64,000 bases of DNA from positions 1,054,001-1,118,000 of the forward strand of contig NZ_CP041165.1 of NCBI RefSeq assembly GCF_014905095.1. The letters run 5' to 3'. A program made the position numbers and the translations under genes. Of the stretch, positions 19,036 to 28,514 are shown piece by piece. The notes under the pieces are model-generated. The model was not told where the DNA came from. It worked only from the letters and a program-made list of their open reading frames with translations, and searched no databases. The stretch comes from Sulfurimonas marina (GTDB taxonomy: Bacteria > Campylobacterota > Campylobacteria > Campylobacterales > Sulfurimonadaceae). Position 1 is the stretch's first letter. Each line of letters opens with the position of its first letter.

Positions 19036-19900
19036 GGTAATCTTTGTCTACTTCTTCTCTTTCTTTAATTGCTCTGTCTATATAAGGAGACTGTTCTAAG
19101 TCGGTAGGTGTTTTACCTATACGATCCCATCTGATTTGCCAGTTTTCATCGATTGAAAAGTAGATAAACCAAGGAGTCCCTTCAATATTCTCGTATGGTA
19201 CAGCACCCCAAAAACGGCTGTCACCTGAATGATCTCTATTGTCACCGATCATATAGTATTTGTCTGCTTCTACTTTTGTATAAAATGCATTAAAAGGGAG
19301 TCTGTAGTGAGTCGGTATAGTGTCAACGTATACAGGGTTCATACTTACTTGTCTTTTTTGATATGCATATAAAAAATCTTCATAGATATTATGGTTAGGA
19401 TCGTTATGAATTCCAGGATGTTGATGTGACATCGGACTCTTAACCCATAGTCTATTCATAAGAGTTACTATTTTCTCTTTTGGGTAGTTTTTAAGGATGT
19501 AATCATCACCCTCATGAGGTCTTAAATATAACTCATTTGCATCTGTGTAAAGAACTTCATCTCCAGGTAAACCGAAACAACGTTTTACGAAGTGTGTTTT
19601 TATTTTATGAGGGGGACGAAAGATTACGATATCCCCACGTTTTGGAGTATCTCCGTCGATCAGTTTAAGGTCGTCGCTCCAAGGCATGATAGAAAGCTCT
19701 AAAAACGGGATGTGTGGCATAGGGACACCGTAGGCAAACTTTTTACCAAATAAGTGATCACCGATTAAAAGAGAGTCTTTCATACTCCCGCTTGGGATTC
19801 TAAATGCTTGAGCAATAAAAAAGATCACGAAAAGAACGATTATTATCGTTCCTGTCCATGAGTTTGAGAACTTATATGCTTTATGAAGGGCTTTTTTCAT
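19022..19900 (-). CDS. lepB: Signal peptidase I
   Basis: A 292-residue inner-membrane serine protease that removes Sec and Tat signal peptides. One N-terminal anchor (residues ~17-33) is followed by the catalytic Ser39 in PSGSMKDSL and the general-base Lys106 in VKRCFGLPGDEV. Box E is GDNRDHSGDSRFWG. The region between boxes D and E is enlarged, as in related species. Its start overlaps the folD stop by one base (TAATG). Confidence 0.96.
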   Translation of the reverse strand: MKKALHKAYKFSNSWTGTIIIVLFVIFFIAQAFRIPSGSMKDSLLIGDHLFGKKFAYGVPMPHIPFLELSIMPWSDDLKLIDGDTPKRGDIVIFRPPHKIKTHFVKRCFGLPGDEVLYTDANELYLRPHEGDDYILKNYPKEKIVTLMNRLWVKSPMSHQHPGIHNDPNHNIYEDFLYAYQKRQVSMNPVYVDTIPTHYRLPFNAFYTKVEADKYYMIGDNRDHSGDSRFWGAVPYENIEGTPWFIYFSIDENWQIRWDRIGKTPTDLEQSPYIDRAIKEREEVDKDYHGIT

Positions 19901-20772
19901 TAAGACTCTTTTGTTTCAGCCATATTTTTAGCGTTTATCTTTGCTGCTTTTAGAGTATTGCTAAGAAGCATAGCAATAGTCATCGGTCCAACACCACCTG
20001 GGCTTGGTGTAATGTATGAACTTTTTTTACTTACATTTTCAAAGTCAACATCACCGACAAGTTTTCCCTCTTTTGTTCTGCTTACACCGATATCTACGAT
20101 AACAACATCATCTTTTACCATATCTTCTGTAATAAGGTTTATAACACCAACTCCACACAGAATAATGTCTGCGTTTAAAGTGTGCTTTTTAAGATCATCT
20201 GTAAAGATATGACAAATTTCAACAGTAGCATCTGCATTTAAAAGTAGAGCAGCCATCGGTTTTCCAACGATGTTTGAAGCTCCTACTACACAACAGTTTT
20301 TCCCTTTAACATCTATGTCGTACTCGTGCAAAAGTTCCATAACTCCAAGGGGTGTACATGGTACAAAACCATCAAGGTTTGTAACAAGACGGCCAACATT
20401 ATACGGATGGAAACCATCTACATCTTTTGCTGGATCAACTAACTCTAATAGTTTAGTAGTGTCTATATGTGGAGGAAGTGGAAGTTGAATCAGGATACCG
20501 TCTACATTAGAATCGTTATTTAGTCCAATTATAGTTTTTTCAATCGCTTCTTGAGAGATTGTTTCAGGCATTTCGTGAGAAATAGAGTAAAAACCAACTC
20601 TGTCACACGCTTTTTTCTTCATATTAACATACGCTGCACTAGCAGGGTCTTGTCCAACAAGTACAACAGCTAATCCTGGTGTACATCCACATGTAGATTT
20701 CAGTTCTTTTACTTCATCACTAACTTTTTGTTCTATTTTTTTTGAGAGAGCTCTACCATCTAATAACTGCAT
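19900..20772 (-). CDS. folD: Methylenetetrahydrofolate dehydrogenase/cyclohydrolase
   Basis: A 290-residue bifunctional enzyme of one-carbon metabolism: NADP-dependent oxidation of 5,10-methylene-THF and hydrolysis to 10-formyl-THF. The catalytic Tyr48/Lys52 pair is in AAYVNMKKKAC, and the family signatures KDVDGFHPYN and PSPGGVGPMTIAML are intact. It is the first gene of the minus-strand cluster folD-lepB-M50-rpiB. A TATAAT lies 28 bp upstream of the start. Confidence 0.97.
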   Translation of the reverse strand: MQLLDGRALSKKIEQKVSDEVKELKSTCGCTPGLAVVLVGQDPASAAYVNMKKKACDRVGFYSISHEMPETISQEAIEKTIIGLNNDSNVDGILIQLPLPPHIDTTKLLELVDPAKDVDGFHPYNVGRLVTNLDGFVPCTPLGVMELLHEYDIDVKGKNCCVVGASNIVGKPMAALLLNADATVEICHIFTDDLKKHTLNADIILCGVGVINLITEDMVKDDVVIVDIGVSRTKEGKLVGDVDFENVSKKSSYITPSPGGVGPMTIAMLLSNTLKAAKINAKNMAETKES

Positions 20773-20799
20773 TTAAACCCCATAAATAAATTTTTTGTT

Positions 20800-20805
20800 A
20801 TTATA
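20800..20805 (-). promoter_or_regulatory. -10 box of folD operon
   Basis: A TATAAT on the minus strand (ATTATA on plus) in the 60-bp divergent gap between folD and the small cytochrome c gene. The predicted RNA start near 20793 leaves a ~20-nt leader. Confidence 0.5.
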
Positions 20806-20832
20806 CCTTTTTAAAATAATATTAGGCTAATA

Positions 20833-21177
20833 ATGAAGTATATACTCTTTTTAATTCTTTCAATTTCCTTATTTTCTGAGAGTAATTTTATCACTCCTAT
20901 GGAGTATGCATCATCTCTGTATAAAAATCCAAGAGGGATCGGATGTCACAGGTGTCATGGAGAAAACGGCGAAGGAAAGCTAATTGCAAATTATGTCCAT
21001 AAAGGGAAGAAAAAATCTTTTGACGGTCCAATAATCAAAGATCTGTCGTATGAAAAATTTTATAAAGCACTGAACAAAAGAAAAAAAGGGATGCCGAGAT
21101 ATTTCTTGACAGACAATGAGATCGAAGCACTTTATCTTTATCTTCATAGAAACGATAAAAAAAGTGAAAAAAAATAA
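20833..21177 (+). CDS. Small monoheme cytochrome c, periplasmic
   Basis: A 114-residue protein with a signal peptide (residues ~1-17) and one heme-binding site CHRCH near residue 39, in a class I cytochrome c fold. The likely axial Met is in GMPRYFLTDNEIEALYLYL. The basic, lysine-rich C-terminus (KKSEKK) and high pI suggest docking to an acidic partner. It could donate electrons to a terminal oxidase or to the peroxidase at 3 kb, but there is no direct evidence. It is divergent from folD and followed by a 130-bp gap. Confidence 0.85.
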   Translation: MKYILFLILSISLFSESNFITPMEYASSLYKNPRGIGCHRCHGENGEGKLIANYVHKGKKKSFDGPIIKDLSYEKFYKALNKRKKGMPRYFLTDNEIEALYLYLHRNDKKSEKK

Positions 21178-21257
21178 TAAATTCTCTTAATACTTCATTA
21201 AGTATTTTTCCATATAATTAAAAACGTTAAGTATTACTTTACGATTTTGTTATTGGA

Positions 21258-21263
21258 TATAAT
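21258..21263 (+). promoter_or_regulatory. -10 box of the citE-like / nifJ operon
   Basis: TATAAT with a T-rich upstream stretch, 45 bp before the ATG at 21308. The four genes that follow are tightly packed and have no other obvious promoter. Confidence 0.5.
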
Positions 21264-21307
21264 AAATAGTAAGTTATATACTTCAACCGTTTAGGAAACC
21301 ATAGAAT

Positions 21308-22231
21308 ATGATAGATGAAATAATAAAGAGTTATGAACAAAGAGATCTGGAAGCTTTAGACCGTTTAGCCGTACCGAGATACAGGGAGTTAAACAAAACA
21401 AAGAAGTTCCGATCGGCACTTATGCTTTCATGTAACAATATCAAGCACCTCTCAAAGATAGAATCGCTTGAGGCTGATTGTATTATGCTTAATCTTGAAG
21501 ATGGAGTAAGTAAAGAGGAGAAACCTTTTGCACTTGCGCTGTGTGCTATCTTCTTATCACGTCTGCAAAAGTGCGATAAAAAACTTGTCGTACGTGTTAA
21601 TGCTTTGGATGAGGGCGGATACGAAGAGATCACCTATCTCAATCAGTTTATGCCCGATGCTATTCGCGTGCCGAAGATAAAAACGCCCGAAGAGGTTAAA
21701 GCTGTACATGCTCTTTTAAAAGATGAGATTGAGTTGCACCTCTCGATTGAGACAGCCGAAGCATGGGCTAATTTAGCGCAGCTTTCAGTTAACGAGAGGG
21801 TAAATACTTTTTATCTCGGAATATTGGATCTCTTTGCAGATATGGGGCTCTCTCAAGGTCTAATCGATCTGGAGAATCCTACAATGCATTATATGTTAAG
21901 TCATTTTCTCATTACTTGTAAATCTATCAGAGTAAAACCGGTGAGTTTTGTGTTCCAGGATTTTAGAGACCTTGATACATTTTCAAAATGGATCGAGCTT
22001 GAAAAGTCGATGGGGTATGATGCAAAAGGGTGTATATCTCCAAATCAAGTACAACTTGCAAATAAAATATTTGTCGATAAAGAAGAGGAGATCAAACGTG
22101 CCAAAGTGATCGTAAAACTTTTTGAGATGCACCAAGAAGAGGGTATTACTGGCTTTGTAGATGAAGAATACGGTTTTATAGATGAACCGATATATAAAGG
22201 TGCATTAAAATTATTAGAGGAAGAAAATTGA
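21308..22231 (+). CDS. CitE-like HpcH/HpaI family CoA-ester lyase
   Basis: A 307-residue TIM-barrel enzyme of the citrate lyase beta / malyl-CoA lyase superfamily. Visible motifs are the N-terminal RSALMLSCNN, MLNLEDGVSKEEK (metal-site Asp), KKLVVRVNALD (substrate Arg), a core Glu in HLSIETAEAW, and KGCISPNQVQ. Citrate lyase alpha and gamma subunits are absent nearby, so this is a stand-alone lyase, possibly for citramalyl-CoA or malyl-CoA. The exact substrate is unknown. It starts an operon with thioredoxin-like, nifJ and glsA genes. Confidence 0.8.
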   Translation: MIDEIIKSYEQRDLEALDRLAVPRYRELNKTKKFRSALMLSCNNIKHLSKIESLEADCIMLNLEDGVSKEEKPFALALCAIFLSRLQKCDKKLVVRVNALDEGGYEEITYLNQFMPDAIRVPKIKTPEEVKAVHALLKDEIELHLSIETAEAWANLAQLSVNERVNTFYLGILDLFADMGLSQGLIDLENPTMHYMLSHFLITCKSIRVKPVSFVFQDFRDLDTFSKWIELEKSMGYDAKGCISPNQVQLANKIFVDKEEEIKRAKVIVKLFEMHQEEGITGFVDEEYGFIDEPIYKGALKLLEEEN

Positions 22232-23046
22232 AAAAATTATTTGTAATATTAATGTTAGTAAGTGGTTTGAGTGCCAGCACGATGTTTACCCTTAGCGGTA
22301 TTGAAAAAGTTTATCCAGTGGTAGAGATAAGCGGTAAAGACCTTCCAAAAGAGTTTAAAACAACTGCACATGAAGAGATTAGAACTATTCTTGATGAACT
22401 CGGTATCAGTTATAAAGGGTATGATCAAAGAGCTTTAGCACTTTTAATTAGTTCTAGATATATCGAAAACACTTTAGTAGTTACTATGAAGCTTGAGATC
22501 GGTGAGCAGGTAGTAAGAGCAGATTCAAAACAAAAGACATTTGCTATCACTTATGAGAGTGCAGAAAGTTTGTATATTCGTAATAAAGAAGAGATTGTAG
22601 ACCAACTTGAAGATGGTTTAATGGTACTTTTAGACAGATTTAGCGAGCAGTATATTGAAGAGAATAAGAAGATCGTAAAAGTAGATCTTAAAAATGACGA
22701 TTTTTCCAAACTCGGATATGAAACAGATTATAATGCAGCTGTTAAAAAAGCACAAAAGTTAAAAAAGCCGATCTTACTTGTACTTGTAGCAAACTACTGC
22801 CCATGGTGTAGAAAATTTGAAGAGAACGTACTTCGTAAAAAAGATGTAAATGACCTTATACAAAGCAATTATGTTCCGCTAATTATAAATAAAGAAAAAG
22901 GCGGATTTCCAAAAGAGTTAGATATCTCTTTCACACCTATTACACACTTTATAAATTACAAAACACTAAAAAGTGAAAAAATGATCGCAGGTTATAACAA
23001 TAAAGATGAATTTTTGTATACTTTAAGGAACTTTACTTCAAAATAA
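22228..23046 (+). CDS. Periplasmic thioredoxin-fold protein with CPWC motif and novel N-terminal domain
   Basis: A 272-residue exported protein. The start is a TTG overlapping the previous stop (TTGA), with GAGGAAG upstream, and is followed by a signal peptide (KKLFVILMLVSGLSAS). Residues ~20-150 form an unfamiliar alpha/beta domain. Residues ~165-270 are a thioredoxin-like domain with CPWC (YCPWCRKFEENVL) and a cis-Pro in FTPITHF. Such proteins reduce or oxidise periplasmic thiols (SoxW or DsbD-partner type), and a role in sulfur metabolism or cytochrome maturation is conceivable but unproven. Confidence 0.75.
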   Translation: MKKLFVILMLVSGLSASTMFTLSGIEKVYPVVEISGKDLPKEFKTTAHEEIRTILDELGISYKGYDQRALALLISSRYIENTLVVTMKLEIGEQVVRADSKQKTFAITYESAESLYIRNKEEIVDQLEDGLMVLLDRFSEQYIEENKKIVKVDLKNDDFSKLGYETDYNAAVKKAQKLKKPILLVLVANYCPWCRKFEENVLRKKDVNDLIQSNYVPLIINKEKGGFPKELDISFTPITHFINYKTLKSEKMIAGYNNKDEFLYTLRNFTSK

Positions 23047-23064
23047 ACTCTAAGGAGTTTTACT

Positions 23065-26000
23065 ATGAAACATCACAACGACACTATAGATGCAAATGAG
23101 GCGGTGGCACGAGTTGCTTACAAGATAAACGAAGTTATCGCAATTTATCCGATCACTCCTGCATCTGTTATGGGAGAGTTGTGTGATCTTTATGCTTCTC
23201 ATCAAGAAAAGAACATCCTAGGTACAGTCCCCGATGTTATAGAGATGCAAAGTGAAGGGGGTGCTAGCGGAGCGGTTCACGGTGCTCTTCAAAGCGGGGC
23301 ACTTACAACTACATTTACGGCCTCTCAAGGGTTACTTTTAATGATGCCAAATATGTACAAAATAGCAGGGGAGTTGACACCTACTGTTTTTCATATAGCG
23401 GCACGCTCGATCGCTGCACAGGCTCTCTCTATTTTCGGTGATCATAGTGATGTTATGAGTGTTCGTCAAACCGGTTTTGCAATGCTTTGCTCCAATTCCG
23501 TTCAAGAAGCACATGACATGACTTTGATCTCCCAATCTGCAACCCTTAAATCGCGCATTCCTTTCTTACACTTTTTTGACGGTTTTAGAACCTCTCATGA
23601 AGTGGATAAGATAGAGTTGCTTGATGATGCAACGATCAGGTATATGCTTGACGATACTCTTATACAGGCACACAGAGAAAGAGCACTTACCCCTGACCAC
23701 CCTTTTATTCGTGGTACATCGCAAAATCCCGATGTTTATTTTCAAGGGCGTGAGAGTGTCAATAGATACTACGAGATTACTCCTGAAATTGTCCAGGAGT
23801 GTATGGAGGAGTTTAAAACGCTTACAGGAAGAGAGTATCATCTCTTTGATTATGTAGGTGCAGAGGATGCTGAGCGTGTAATTATTTTAATGGGTTCAGG
23901 TGCCGAAGCTGTACACGAAACTGTAGAGTATTTAAACGAGATGGGAGAGAATGTAGGGGTGCTTAAAGTAAGACTTTACAGACCGTTTTCGATCAAACAC
24001 TTTTTATCAGCCTTGCCAAATACAGTAAAATCGATTGCCGTGCTTGATCGTACCAAAGAAGCAGGTTCTGTTGGTGAACCGCTTTATCTTGATGTAGTGA
24101 GTGCATTTAACGAAGCCAAAGAGGAGGGGAGTTTAACTTACGAGACTCCATTTATCATCGGTGGACGTTACGGGCTCTCCTCAAAAGAGTTTACACCTGC
24201 TATGATCAAAGCAATTTATGATGAGCTAAACAAAGAAAAACCGAAGATCCACTTTACGATCGGAATTAACGATGATGTAACACATACATCACTAGAGTAC
24301 GATCCAGACTTTGCATTGCCGAAAAATGGTACATTTGAAGCTATATTTTTTGGTCTAGGATCTGACGGTACGGTGGGAGCAAATAAAAATTCGATCAAGA
24401 TTATCGGTACTCAGACAGATAATTATGCCCAAGGCTATTTTGTATACGATTCTAAAAAATCGGGTTCAATGACAACATCTCACCTGCGTTTTGGACCTCA
24501 TCCGATCCATTCAACTTATTTGATTGAAAAAGCGGACTTTGTTGCGTGTCATCAAAGTGTATTTATGGAGAAGTTTGACATTCTGCAGCATGCGAAAGAG
24601 GGTGCTGTTTTTTTACTAAACTCTCCGTTTGATAAAGATCATGTATGGGAGCATCTCCCACGATCTATTCAAGAGGAGATGATACAAAAACAAATTAAAT
24701 TTTATGTTGTAGACGGTTATAAAGTCGCTCAAGAGAGTGGGATGAAGCGACGCATTAATACCGTGATGCAAACCTGTTTCTTTGCGATATCTGGAGTGTT
24801 AGAAGCCGATGAAGCTATTGCACAGATCAAAAAGTATATAGAAAAAACATACGGGAAAAAGAGTAAGGAATTAGTAGAGCTCAACTTTAAAGCAGTTGAC
24901 AGTGCACTTTCTCATCTTTTTGAAGTGCCACTCCCTAAAGAAGCAACAGGAAAAAGGGAGTTTATCTCTCCTGTAAAAGGGAAAATCAGCAAATTTGTCG
25001 CCGATGTTACGGCAAATATTATAGAGGGTCAGGGGGATGCTATCCCTGTGAGTATGATACCTGCTGATGGTACCTGGCCAAGCTCTACGACACAGTTTGA
25101 AAAACGAAATATCGCTTTAGAGATTCCTGTCTGGGATCCAGGCAGTTGTGTACAGTGTAACGAGTGTGTATTAGTATGTCCACATGCGGTAATCCGCTCA
25201 AAGTTAGTTGACGATACCCATTTAGAAAATGCACCTGAAGGTTTTAAAGCTGCTAAGACAAAAGGGAAAAGCTATCTTGAAAACGGCAACTTCACGCTTC
25301 AGATCTCGGCTGAGGATTGTACGGGGTGTTCACTCTGTACAGAGGTGTGTATAGGGCTTAACAAGGAGAGTGAAGAATTAAAAGCTATCAATATGACTCC
25401 AACTTCTCAGATAGACAAAGATAAAGAGGAGAAAATATGGGAGTACTTTTTAGAGCTTCCGGAGTTTGACAGAGACCAGTTAAACCATGCCAAAGTAAAA
25501 GACTCACAGTTTTTACAGCCTCTTTTTGAGTTCTCTGGAGCATGCCCGGGATGTGGTGAAACGCCGTACATTAAACTAGCAACTCAGCTTTTTGGTGATC
25601 GCATGATTGTGGCAAATGCTACGGGATGTTCTTCAATCTACGGAGGAAATCTTCCAACAACCCCTTGGGCAACAAACAAAGATGGTCTCGGGCCTGCATG
25701 GTCAAACTCGCTTTTTGAAGATAATGCAGAGTTCGGACTTGGATTTCGTTTGACGATCGATAAGCATGAGGTTCAGGCAAAAGAGCTTGTAGAGAGACTT
25801 CGAGGTGAGATAGGTGAAGAGTTAAGCAATGCTATCTTAAATGCAAAACAGACTGAAGAAGCAGAGATCTTTGCACAGCGTGAGCGCGTTAAAGAGTTAA
25901 AAAGCAAACTTGCAAATATACAAAATGATACGGCTCTGAGTCTTTTTAGTTTGGCCGATTATCTGGTAAAAAAATCTGTCTGGATTATCGGTGGCGACGG

Positions 26001-26613
26001 TTGGGCATACGATATAGGCTATGGAGGCTTGGACCATGTACTCGCAAGCGGAAAAAATGTCAATATACTGGTTCTGGATACACAAGTGTACTCAAATACG
26101 GGAGGGCAACAATCTAAAGCAACCCCTGAGGGTGCAGTAGCGAAGTTTGCAGCCAGCGGGAAGCCTTCAAATGCAAAAGATTTAGCCCTGATGGCTATGT
26201 CGTATGAGAATGTGTATGTAAGTCGTGTAGCGATGGGTGCTAACTATTCACAGACTGTAAAAGCGTTTGCAGAAGCAGAAGCGTATGAAGGGGTTTCAAT
26301 TATTATTGCATACTCCCATTGTATAGCGCACGGATATGATCTAAAGTACGGAATGGATCAGCAAAAACTGGCAGTTGACTGTGGGCTATGGCCAATGTTT
26401 AGATATAACCCTGAGCTGATAAAAGAGGGGAAAAATCCTATGCATTTAGATTATAAGGGGCCGAAAATTCCTGTAAAAGATTATATGTACAACGAAACAC
26501 GCTTTTCCATGGTACATCAAGCAGATGTAGGGGCGGCAGATGAGTTTCTAAATGCAGCAGAACAACATGCACAAGACCTATTTAAAAAGTATTCAAAATT
26601 GGCTGAGGATTAG
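23065..26613 (+). CDS. nifJ: Pyruvate:ferredoxin (flavodoxin) oxidoreductase, single chain
   Basis: An 1182-residue fused PFOR, oxidising pyruvate to acetyl-CoA and CO2 or, in autotrophs using the reductive TCA cycle, carboxylating acetyl-CoA. The order is alpha domain (IYPITPASVMGE), gamma domain, a two-cluster ferredoxin domain (CVQCNECVLVCPHA near 695, CTGCSLCTEVC near 751), and a C-terminal TPP domain (CPGCGETPY near 827, GGDGWAYDIGYGGL near 978, YSNTGGQQSKAT). AAGGAG precedes the ATG. The length is typical of NifJ. It is followed without a gap by glsA. Confidence 0.97.
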   Translation: MKHHNDTIDANEAVARVAYKINEVIAIYPITPASVMGELCDLYASHQEKNILGTVPDVIEMQSEGGASGAVHGALQSGALTTTFTASQGLLLMMPNMYKIAGELTPTVFHIAARSIAAQALSIFGDHSDVMSVRQTGFAMLCSNSVQEAHDMTLISQSATLKSRIPFLHFFDGFRTSHEVDKIELLDDATIRYMLDDTLIQAHRERALTPDHPFIRGTSQNPDVYFQGRESVNRYYEITPEIVQECMEEFKTLTGREYHLFDYVGAEDAERVIILMGSGAEAVHETVEYLNEMGENVGVLKVRLYRPFSIKHFLSALPNTVKSIAVLDRTKEAGSVGEPLYLDVVSAFNEAKEEGSLTYETPFIIGGRYGLSSKEFTPAMIKAIYDELNKEKPKIHFTIGINDDVTHTSLEYDPDFALPKNGTFEAIFFGLGSDGTVGANKNSIKIIGTQTDNYAQGYFVYDSKKSGSMTTSHLRFGPHPIHSTYLIEKADFVACHQSVFMEKFDILQHAKEGAVFLLNSPFDKDHVWEHLPRSIQEEMIQKQIKFYVVDGYKVAQESGMKRRINTVMQTCFFAISGVLEADEAIAQIKKYIEKTYGKKSKELVELNFKAVDSALSHLFEVPLPKEATGKREFISPVKGKISKFVADVTANIIEGQGDAIPVSMIPADGTWPSSTTQFEKRNIALEIPVWDPGSCVQCNECVLVCPHAVIRSKLVDDTHLENAPEGFKAAKTKGKSYLENGNFTLQISAEDCTGCSLCTEVCIGLNKESEELKAINMTPTSQIDKDKEEKIWEYFLELPEFDRDQLNHAKVKDSQFLQPLFEFSGACPGCGETPYIKLATQLFGDRMIVANATGCSSIYGGNLPTTPWATNKDGLGPAWSNSLFEDNAEFGLGFRLTIDKHEVQAKELVERLRGEIGEELSNAILNAKQTEEAEIFAQRERVKELKSKLANIQNDTALSLFSLADYLVKKSVWIIGGDGWAYDIGYGGLDHVLASGKNVNILVLDTQVYSNTGGQQSKATPEGAVAKFAASGKPSNAKDLALMAMSYENVYVSRVAMGANYSQTVKAFAEAEAYEGVSIIIAYSHCIAHGYDLKYGMDQQKLAVDCGLWPMFRYNPELIKEGKNPMHLDYKGPKIPVKDYMYNETRFSMVHQADVGAADEFLNAAEQHAQDLFKKYSKLAED

Positions 26614-27540
26614 ATGATGGATTATCAAAAGATATTAGAGGAGATAGCCGAGGAGGTAAAACCACTGTTACATAAAGGGAAAGTAGCTGACTATATCCCG
26701 GCACTTTCAGAAGTAGATCCTGAACATTTCGCATTTTCTATAACACTCTCTGACGGTACGCAGTACCATGTCGGAGATTCGCAAACACTATTTTCAATAC
26801 AGAGTATCTCTAAAGTTTTTACTTTTATACTCTCATTAAAGGCTTACGGTACACATATGTATGATCGCATTGGAGTTGAGCCCTCAGGTAATCCGTTTAA
26901 TTCGCTGGTGCAACTTGAATATGAACACGGCAAGCCTCGTAATCCTTTTATCAATGCAGGTGCCGTGAATGTTACAGATGCTCTTGTAAGTCACTACGGC
27001 AGTTGCGAAATAACAATTTCTGAGGTACTAAGGTTTATCCGATCTATTGCGGATGATGAGAGTATCGATTTTAGTGATAGAGTAGCTGCTTCAGAGATGG
27101 AGCACGGATTTAGAAACATGGCTTTAGCGAACCTAATGAAAAGTTTTAATAACTTTGATAACTGTGTCGAAGAGGTTGTAAAAACATATTTTAAACATTG
27201 CGCTATTGAGATGAATACCGATATGCTCTCACGTGCTATGCTTTTTCTATCAAACTATGGGAAAGATCCGATCAATGGGAAAACATATATAACTCCACAA
27301 CAGGTTAAAAGGGTTAATGCCGTGATGCTTACTTGCGGTCATTATGATGCTTCGGGTGATTTTGCTTTTCATGTTGGACTTCCCGGGAAAAGTGGTGTCG
27401 GAGGGGGTATTGTTGCTGTAATACCTGATGTGATGGGTATTGCTGTTTGGTCACCGGGATTAAATGCTCAAGGTAATTCTCTGGTGGGGACAAAAGCCTT
27501 GGAGCTTTTTACGACAAAAACAGGACTCTCTATCTTTTAA
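26614..27540 (+). CDS. glsA: Glutaminase (serine-type, GlsA family)
   Basis: A 308-residue enzyme hydrolysing glutamine to glutamate and ammonia. It has the beta-lactamase-like SxxK motif (Ser64-IS-Lys67, within SIQSISKVF), the conserved PSGNPFNSLVQLE and RNPFINAGAV segments, and the C-terminal GLPGKSGVGGGI motif. The ATG immediately follows the nifJ stop (TAG-ATG-ATG), so the gene is presumably coupled to it, an unusual pairing. The 3' end overlaps the convergent TonB-like gene by 4 bp. Confidence 0.95.
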   Translation: MMDYQKILEEIAEEVKPLLHKGKVADYIPALSEVDPEHFAFSITLSDGTQYHVGDSQTLFSIQSISKVFTFILSLKAYGTHMYDRIGVEPSGNPFNSLVQLEYEHGKPRNPFINAGAVNVTDALVSHYGSCEITISEVLRFIRSIADDESIDFSDRVAASEMEHGFRNMALANLMKSFNNFDNCVEEVVKTYFKHCAIEMNTDMLSRAMLFLSNYGKDPINGKTYITPQQVKRVNAVMLTCGHYDASGDFAFHVGLPGKSGVGGGIVAVIPDVMGIAVWSPGLNAQGNSLVGTKALELFTTKTGLSIF

Positions 27541-28415
27541 TAATGCGCTAAATGATAGTAAACATTGTAGCGGATAAGAGTCTTCTCTTTCGGGCGCGGG
27601 TACTTACTGTATGCGTACTCGATCGTCTCTTTAGTCGTGTCATCTAAAATATAATAACCACTCTTGCTTAAAAATTTAAAGTCGCTTATATCTCCATTTG
27701 GATGGAGGTAAAACTGTACAACGTTACTTCTGTTTACATTGAGATTGCGTTTGATGTTTACGCGTGCTACACGGTTAAGTACCTGTTGAGTAATACGTCT
27801 CATGATCTCTTGATTATCTAAGATATACTGCTGTTGTCCGGGAGTGAGTTTACCAAACTCTTCGCCGTAAAGCTCTTTAATGTTTTGAGAGATATTTCCG
27901 CCGTTTGCATAGCTTTTTTTCTTCTGTTTTGATTCCTCTTTAGATTTGTCTTCATAAAGCCAATCCATTGTCTCTTTAGGCTTTTTAGTCTCTTTTGTCT
28001 GGTTACGATCCTCTTGCTTTGCTAAAAGTGGAATATATGGTTTTTTCGGCGGTAATAGCTCAATTTTAGGCTTTTGTACCTCCGGTGCTTTTTCCACTTT
28101 TTTAGGTTTGTTTAATTCTGGCTTTTTAACAGGTTGTTTCGGCTCGTATTTTACAGGCGGTTGTTTTACAATCTTTTCAAGTTGTGAACCTTTTGGCATC
28201 GGCGGAGCCTCTTTAGGTTCAGGGAGTTTCTTTTTTGTAAGTCCTGAGTCCTTATGTTTTTTAGGGAGTTCTTTTAAGGAGATCTTGATCTTGTTTTCTT
28301 CTACAGGTTTTGTCTTTTTGAGCTCAGGAGAGTAGAGTGCTAATAACCAAAAAAGCAATAATATAAGAAGATGCACTAAAATAGCAACGAAAAGTGCAAA
28401 AGTAGACCTGTTCAA
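27537..28415 (-). CDS. TonB-like energy transducer
   Basis: A 292-residue protein with a short cytoplasmic start, one membrane helix (~8-28), a long Pro/Lys-rich periplasmic spacer (repeated KKPE, PKKP, PPKKP motifs, ~35-130), and a C-terminal TonB-like domain (QFYLHPNGDISDFKFLSKSG, then a helix and a final strand YNVYYHL). It fits TonB proteins that couple proton motive force through ExbB/ExbD to outer-membrane receptors. No exbBD is adjacent, so its receptor and partners are elsewhere. TolA-like proteins are an alternative. Confidence 0.75.
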   Translation of the reverse strand: MNRSTFALFVAILVHLLILLLFWLLALYSPELKKTKPVEENKIKISLKELPKKHKDSGLTKKKLPEPKEAPPMPKGSQLEKIVKQPPVKYEPKQPVKKPELNKPKKVEKAPEVQKPKIELLPPKKPYIPLLAKQEDRNQTKETKKPKETMDWLYEDKSKEESKQKKKSYANGGNISQNIKELYGEEFGKLTPGQQQYILDNQEIMRRITQQVLNRVARVNIKRNLNVNRSNVVQFYLHPNGDISDFKFLSKSGYYILDDTTKETIEYAYSKYPRPKEKTLIRYNVYYHLAHY

Positions 28416-28446
28416 GAAAATCCTATAGTTGTTTATTTATTGCAGG

Positions 28447-28452
28447 ATTATA
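28447..28452 (-). promoter_or_regulatory. -10 box of the TonB-like gene
   Basis: A minus-strand TATAAT (ATTATA on plus) in the divergent gap, 32 bp upstream of the start codon. Confidence 0.45.
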
Positions 28453-28478
28453 ACAAATCAATATTAATACAAGTTCGA

Positions 28479-28484
28479 TATAAT
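28479..28484 (+). promoter_or_regulatory. -10 box of hemL
   Basis: TATAAT 30 bp before the hemL ATG, with AGAAGG as ribosome binding site. It is back to back with the TonB-like promoter. Confidence 0.55.
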
Positions 28485-28514
28485 AAGAAAAATATTTATA
28501 GAAGGCGATTGTAA

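Noticed and set aside
20208-20222. ATATGACAAATTTCA in folD as a third operator
   Set aside because: Only one half site matches and it lies inside the coding sequence.
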